From a virus, in IMG/VR virus record IMGVR_UViG_3300021425_000128, positions 1 to 28,678 of that record: 28,678 nt of DNA. One strand, written 5' to 3'. How positions within the stretch are numbered: the first letter of the stretch is position 1; each line of letters opens with the position of its first letter. The position numbers and the translations under genes are program-made. The notes beneath the pieces were generated by a model, which was given only the letters and a program-made list of their open reading frames with translations, did not search any database and was not told the origin of the DNA. Of the stretch, positions 24,707 to 28,678 are shown one piece after another.

Positions 24707-26976
24707 TAGAAATTGCTCCCAAAGAAAAAACCGCTTCCGCCCCCAGGAGGATCTGTGAATATCCACCCAGAGTTGGACCCGCCATCTGTAGAGGTAGATC
24801 CAGCGTACCACGTCAAAGTTGAAGGCGAAACAGTAGAGCTGTTAATCGTCAGATAATCGCCATCGACGACGCCAGCCCCCGTATAGGTGTATCGACCACC
24901 GTTAATCACTACATTGCGACCAGAAACACCATTTGCGCTCCATTTGGCAATGTTAAGAGACTGACCGGACGGGCCTGCTAGTGTCAGCGTGCCAGAATTT
25001 GTTTCGTTAACAATTTCGCCTATGGTGCAATTGGACTGCTCAAAAGTAAAAGTGCATTGATAATCGACACTTCCGCGATAAATAAGTTTTCCAATTGCAA
25101 AAGATGGGCCAGTATCAAAGTTAAATACAAGTGTAGACGGTGGAGTTACCACATCAGGGTCAACAACAAAAGTTGCGTTTGCCGCGTTAATACTATTAGC
25201 CCCCATATTAATAAATGCTATTTGGCTTCCAGCTCTTCCATTAAAGGTGATTGTAGAAGTCCCGCAATTAAGGTTTCCATAGAAGCTTCCGCTTTCGTTG
25301 GAACATCTCAATTCCTCCCCAATTGTTATATTGTAATTATTGGTCGTCGACGTACCGCCCTGACAATAGAGGTACTTCAAAAACGCATTAGACTGAAAAC
25401 TTAGCCCCCCCAATGAATAGGAGGCGAGTGACAATGCATTCTTAGAGTTTGCCGTGGCTGATACGTTTACGTTCGCGGCCCCCGGAGATGCACCCCCTTT
25501 TACATAAGAGAATGAAAGCGGCGCCACAATAGTGCCACTTGTAATCGTAAGATTTCCGCCCAGTCTGGCATTGCGGGCGAAGACAAAATCCGCAAACTGC
25601 GAACTGGAGGTAATTGAAATGTTTGAATTATTGATGTTTACATTGCCACCCCAAGTGGTAGAGTTTAGGGTGATCGTCCCCGACCCGCTGTTGCCGTCGA
25701 CGGTAACATCGTCCTGAGGTCTTGGTGGGACCTGGCCACCGGCTCCTCCAGACGAAGATGACCAATTTGCGGAGCTGCCCCAGGTTCCAGTGCCGCCAAC
25801 CCAGTACAAAGACCTTCCAGCGGGAAAGTTTATATTGGAATTTCCCCCCAAATCGCCAAACTCAGTCCCGGTAGTGCCGGAAATTCCCCCCGAAAAGGTG
25901 GTATCCGCAAAATCCAAATACTTGCTAGTTACTGCTTCAGAAAAAGAGCTGGCAGATATAGTCCTAGGTGTCCCAACGACGGAGCTAAAGATGAATCCTC
26001 GGTCTGACGCTGTTCCTGTGTTGCCGTGCCTTAGAGAGATACTTGAGCAGCTAATGTTTCCTGATAGACGGTACCACGAATTTGTACCAGTAGGCAAAAG
26101 TTGGACATTGTTGGAAGCAGATATGGTGCCAATGGTGCGATTAGAGCCTGTCTGATATTTATACCAAGTAGTCGCAGAGTCAATATTAGAATCGCCTCCG
26201 TAAACAGTTGAAGTGCCTGTATTTAGGGTTCCAGAGGCTCCCGTTATACCGGTAAGGGATATTGTCGCGCTATTTAAATTAATTGTCCCTCCATTTCTCG
26301 TCAGCGAACAGGTAAGACTGGATGCGGTGTTAAAATTAATTGTCCCCCCAGCGTCCGCGGAAAAACCTCCCGCGCTGTGGCCGCTCAAAGAGCCTACATT
26401 TAGGGTGCCACCGCGTTGAACGTTTACATTAAAGTAGCCAGGTTTAAATCCATTGTAATTTAATACGGCAGATCTGTTTGTAGAAATATAAGAAAATGGA
26501 CCAACAACCCCGTATAAAAAGTTCTGCAAATTTTGACTGAGCGTCAGAGTTCCATTGTAAACCAACAAAACATTTGTTCCGGTATTTCTGTAATTAACAA
26601 TACCCTTTGATGTGCCAGTTCCCATGAACATCCAGGTGAGATATTCACTCGCAAACAAAGAATTTGACGATGGAAAGGTCAGCGTCCCATTTATGGGCGG
26701 CATCGTCCTAGGCGATGTCGTGCTCAGTGTCAACCCAGTCGATATATTTGTAAAATTTAAGTTGTTAATTGCGCCCGTGTCAATATAACTCGACGCGTTG
26801 CTTTGCCAAACTTGTGAGAGCGTAAGTACTCCGGTGCCACTGTTGGCGTCAAAGAAGACATCATCAGTGGGGCCAGGAACGGAGGCTCCTCCGGCCCCGC
26901 CAGAAGTTGCCGACCAGTTGGCGGTGTTTGTTGTGTCCCAGGTACCAGTGCCGCCCACCCAATAACGATTAGCCAT
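24706..26976 (-). CDS. Large repetitive adhesin-type tail-fibre protein (756 aa)
   Basis: ATG at 26976, stop sharing a base with the chaperone ATG. The first residues (ANRYWVGGTGTWDTTNTANW, SGGAGGASVPGPTDDVFFDA) recur about 390 residues later (LYWVGGTGTWGSSANWSSSS, GAGGQVPPRPQDDVTVDGNS), a clear internal repeat that splits the protein into two like halves. Between them are Thr/Asn/Ser-rich strands (RGGTLNVGSLSGHSAGGFSA, INFNTASSLTCSLTRNGGTI) that look like a right-handed beta-helix or adhesin shaft. No catalytic motif is visible. It is likely a host-recognition fibre. Confidence 0.75.
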   Translation of the reverse strand: MANRYWVGGTGTWDTTNTANWSATSGGAGGASVPGPTDDVFFDANSGTGVLTLSQVWQSNASSYIDTGAINNLNFTNISTGLTLSTTSPRTMPPINGTLTFPSSNSLFASEYLTWMFMGTGTSKGIVNYRNTGTNVLLVYNGTLTLSQNLQNFLYGVVGPFSYISTNRSAVLNYNGFKPGYFNVNVQRGGTLNVGSLSGHSAGGFSADAGGTINFNTASSLTCSLTRNGGTINLNSATISLTGITGASGTLNTGTSTVYGGDSNIDSATTWYKYQTGSNRTIGTISASNNVQLLPTGTNSWYRLSGNISCSSISLRHGNTGTASDRGFIFSSVVGTPRTISASSFSEAVTSKYLDFADTTFSGGISGTTGTEFGDLGGNSNINFPAGRSLYWVGGTGTWGSSANWSSSSGGAGGQVPPRPQDDVTVDGNSGSGTITLNSTTWGGNVNINNSNISITSSSQFADFVFARNARLGGNLTITSGTIVAPLSFSYVKGGASPGAANVNVSATANSKNALSLASYSLGGLSFQSNAFLKYLYCQGGTSTTNNYNITIGEELRCSNESGSFYGNLNCGTSTITFNGRAGSQIAFINMGANSINAANATFVVDPDVVTPPSTLVFNFDTGPSFAIGKLIYRGSVDYQCTFTFEQSNCTIGEIVNETNSGTLTLAGPSGQSLNIAKWSANGVSGRNVVINGGRYTYTGAGVVDGDYLTINSSTVSPSTLTWYAGSTSTDGGSNSGWIFTDPPGGGSGFFFGSNF

Positions 26977-26989
26977 TATCTATGTCTCC

Positions 26990-27778
26990 TCAGGGCTGGT
27001 TCGTGCCAATGGCAAAAAAGTTTGTGCCGTCGTACCAAAGATTGATTACGGCTTTCTTATTATTAGCCCCCGCCCAAGTGGAGCCAAGGAAGGTGACAGT
27101 CCCAGGCCAATTAACTGTTTGAGCCGTGCTGCTACCGTCCGAATCAATGAAGAGCTGCAAATGGCAGGGGCCAGGAGGGGCTGTAAATGTATAAGTAATA
27201 GTTCCAGTGGGCTCTGGCTGGCGATAGTTTTGAGCAGCGCTCCAATCGATTGCAATGGTTCCGCTTGTGCCAACCAAATCAACTTGCGAATTAAAAGTGG
27301 CAGTTTTAATGGTTGTCAAATTAGAGTTGGAAAGCACAACGCCAGAACTTAGCGTTTGCGTGGCAGTAAAAGTTTGAGCTGCTCCAAGTTGCGCGTAACC
27401 AGAAATTAATGCGCCAGAAGGAATTGTTACCGTTCCAGTGAACGTAGGACTGGCAATTGTCGTGCCGCTGGCCAGCGCATAAGAATTCACCCACGCAGAG
27501 CCGTCCCAAATCTTAAGCCCTGCAGGCGTTGTGCTTGTATCAAGCCAGGTTTCGCCTTTGCTATTACCAGAAGAGCCTCCCGATGCAGGGGTGGCATTTG
27601 GAGCGGTGCTGCCCACAAAAGTGGGGCTCACCTTCACCAGCGCATCTGCATCGCCGCGCAGATAAATAGCCGGATCTTCTTCGTTGTAATTAACGGCAAT
27701 CTGACCAACAGTAAGGCCCGTTGCAGCAGGTCGTTTATTTGCCGTTGCGCTACGAAGATTCTGAATGGGAACCGACAT
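26990..27778 (-). CDS. Tail-fibre protein with an attachment-type motif (262 aa)
   Basis: ATG at 27778. The opening (SVPIQNLRSATANKRPAATG, LTVGQIAVNYNEEDPAIYLR, GDADALVKVSP) is a well-known style of cyanophage fibre N-terminus. Next are 'SSGNSKGETWLDTSTTPAGL' and 'KIWDGSAWVNS', then a Thr-rich shaft and a beta-type C-terminal domain (WPGTVTFLGSTWAGANNKKA, VINLWYDGTNFFAIG). A 32-base gap separates it from the partial gene to the right and 13 bases from the 756-aa gene. Confidence 0.75.
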   Translation of the reverse strand: MSVPIQNLRSATANKRPAATGLTVGQIAVNYNEEDPAIYLRGDADALVKVSPTFVGSTAPNATPASGGSSGNSKGETWLDTSTTPAGLKIWDGSAWVNSYALASGTTIASPTFTGTVTIPSGALISGYAQLGAAQTFTATQTLSSGVVLSNSNLTTIKTATFNSQVDLVGTSGTIAIDWSAAQNYRQPEPTGTITYTFTAPPGPCHLQLFIDSDGSSTAQTVNWPGTVTFLGSTWAGANNKKAVINLWYDGTNFFAIGTNQP

Positions 27779-27810
27779 TGTTTATCCCGATAAATGCTGC
27801 AAATACAGCT

Positions 27811-28678
27811 TTAATAAGTGCCGCAGTCAATGGCGTCCGTGGCAGTATTTACTATAGCCACCAACTGATTCGCAGTTAAGTCCTGAGGATCGCCAGTTCC
27901 GTTTGCAGCAGCACGTCCCTTGACAGTTGCCTCTGTCATGTCAGACAGCTTTGTATTGTCAACAGTATTCGCTGGGATCGAACTGGCAGAGAACACTGCC
28001 CAGACAATATTGTCTACATCTAAAACAGGGTTTTGCGTAATCTGCACATACGCAATACCACCGTTAGCTGCACCTTCGGAAATGAAAGTGAATGTACCAG
28101 CAGACAGCTCCGCCGACGCATTGGCGTCGTCTGCGCGTGTCAACACTGCAGGATTACTGCCATCACCAGTTTCACTGACGACATAGACGCCGTTTTGTGT
28201 TTGATCTGTCTGATCTTTCAGCAGGACGCGATCGCCCTGACTAAAAGTAACCGTATCAGCAGAGAATGCACCATTGGAACCGGCAACAAGATACAGTGTG
28301 TGCTCAACTGTAATAGTGCCTGAGCCAGTATCTGAAATTACGATGGGGGTATTGCTGGCAGCGTCAGCGGCAGTATCGGCCAGCTTAATTGTGTTTGTGC
28401 CAGTATCAATTACAAAATATTCAGTATTTGTTGCATAACCGGTGGGCAATGCGGCGGTAGAGGAAATGTAAACACGCTCGCCAGTGTTGAAGCTGTGATT
28501 ATTAATCGTCAGCTCATTGGCGCCAACATCAACCGACGAGACAGTGCCAGTTTCGTTGAAATAGGAACCAACGAAATTCGCAGTGGAAGCAGCTCGCGAT
28601 GCTTCTTTAACTGTCAGGCCCTGGGCAACTGCATCGGCATAGCCTTTCGTTGCAGCATCGGTATCAGCAATAGGCTCC
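27811..28678 (-). CDS. Tail-fibre protein, 5' end beyond the window (288+ aa visible)
   Basis: The minus-strand frame is open from the right edge to a stop at 27811, so this gene starts outside the window. The first visible residues (EPIADTDAATKGYADAVAQG, LTVKEASRAAS) hold the 'DAATKGY(V/A)DA' fibre motif typical of cyanophages. The body is a series of beta modules (TNTIKLADTAADAASNTPIV, GDRVLLKDQTDQTQNGVYVV, SAGTFTFISEGAANGGIAYV), and the end has NQLVAIVNTATDAIDCGTY. It should be a fibre shaft or collar piece. Confidence 0.8.
   Translation of the reverse strand, partial: EPIADTDAATKGYADAVAQGLTVKEASRAASTANFVGSYFNETGTVSSVDVGANELTINNHSFNTGERVYISSTAALPTGYATNTEYFVIDTGTNTIKLADTAADAASNTPIVISDTGSGTITVEHTLYLVAGSNGAFSADTVTFSQGDRVLLKDQTDQTQNGVYVVSETGDGSNPAVLTRADDANASAELSAGTFTFISEGAANGGIAYVQITQNPVLDVDNIVWAVFSASSIPANTVDNTKLSDMTEATVKGRAAANGTGDPQDLTANQLVAIVNTATDAIDCGTY

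Noticed and set aside
25057-26155. Plus-strand frames within the 756-aa fibre gene
   Set aside because: Antisense to a long repetitive fibre gene; no ribosome sites or family motifs.
1-28678. Integrase, attachment site, transposase or CRISPR array
   Set aside because: I looked for recombinase motifs, terminal repeats and spaced direct repeats and found none; lysogeny cannot be supported from this window.

Overview
This window looks like part of a tailed double-stranded DNA phage genome, most likely a cyanophage of a Synechococcus/Cyanobium-type host. No polymerase, large terminase, portal or major capsid gene lies in the window, so virion morphology cannot be decided. The cyanophage assignment rests on the style of the tail-fibre proteins (N-terminal motifs such as SLKSGELAFNE, GRQRVSEPFTLFDS and DAATKGYADA), a ThyX-type thymidylate synthase, a secreted protein with CPxGYxxSGxYC repeats of a kind common in cyanobacteria, dense gene packing, and start sites that often lack a Shine-Dalgarno sequence. 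No integrase, tRNA, IS element or CRISPR array was found.

Layout. (1) 1-414: the end of a plus-strand gene entering from the left, two strong hairpins, and one small plus-strand gene. (2) 411-6757, minus strand: a TOPRIM primase-helicase and a PP-loop (PAPS-reductase-like) protein, then a strong terminator. Downstream is an operon of small genes that includes a helix-turn-helix protein resembling terminase small subunits and ends at a terminator near 381-405. (3) 6758-6996: a divergent regulatory region with a 14-bp perfect palindrome. (4) 6997-13277, plus strand: an early/middle replication, recombination and nucleotide operon. It holds a ribbon-helix-helix protein, a single-strand annealing protein (DUF1071/Sak3-like), several small proteins, a RecB/Cas4-like nuclease, a second small nuclease, dCTP deaminase, ThyX and a DUF3310 protein, and it ends at a terminator. 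One coiled-coil gene (11344-11724) runs against the operon. (5) 13239-13745, minus: an HNH endonuclease between operons. (6) 13804-15576, plus: a lysis cassette of two small membrane proteins, a glucosaminidase + L,D-transpeptidase fusion, and a partner protein. (7) 15530-28678, minus: a long tail-fibre/adhesin cluster with three fibre-assembly-chaperone-like genes, ending in a small membrane protein and two small hypothetical genes. It runs off the right edge.

How it fits together. The annealing protein and RecB-like nuclease form a phage recombination pair. The primase-helicase carries a C-terminus that copies the SSB tip peptide (DDDIPF), which may recruit host SSB-binding proteins to the phage fork. 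Dcd, ThyX and DUF3310 point to dTMP supply, although the Dcd copy has a serine where the catalytic glutamate is expected. The lysis protein joins a glycan-cutting domain to an L,D-transpeptidase fold. The fibre cluster is a mosaic: lectin-like domains in AT-rich stretches sit between GC-rich segments, and several proteins share one short N-terminal motif that may be an attachment module.

All family assignments come from reading motifs by eye; no database search was possible. Many small genes are called from reading frame, tight coupling (ATGA/TAATG overlaps) and protein-like composition alone.
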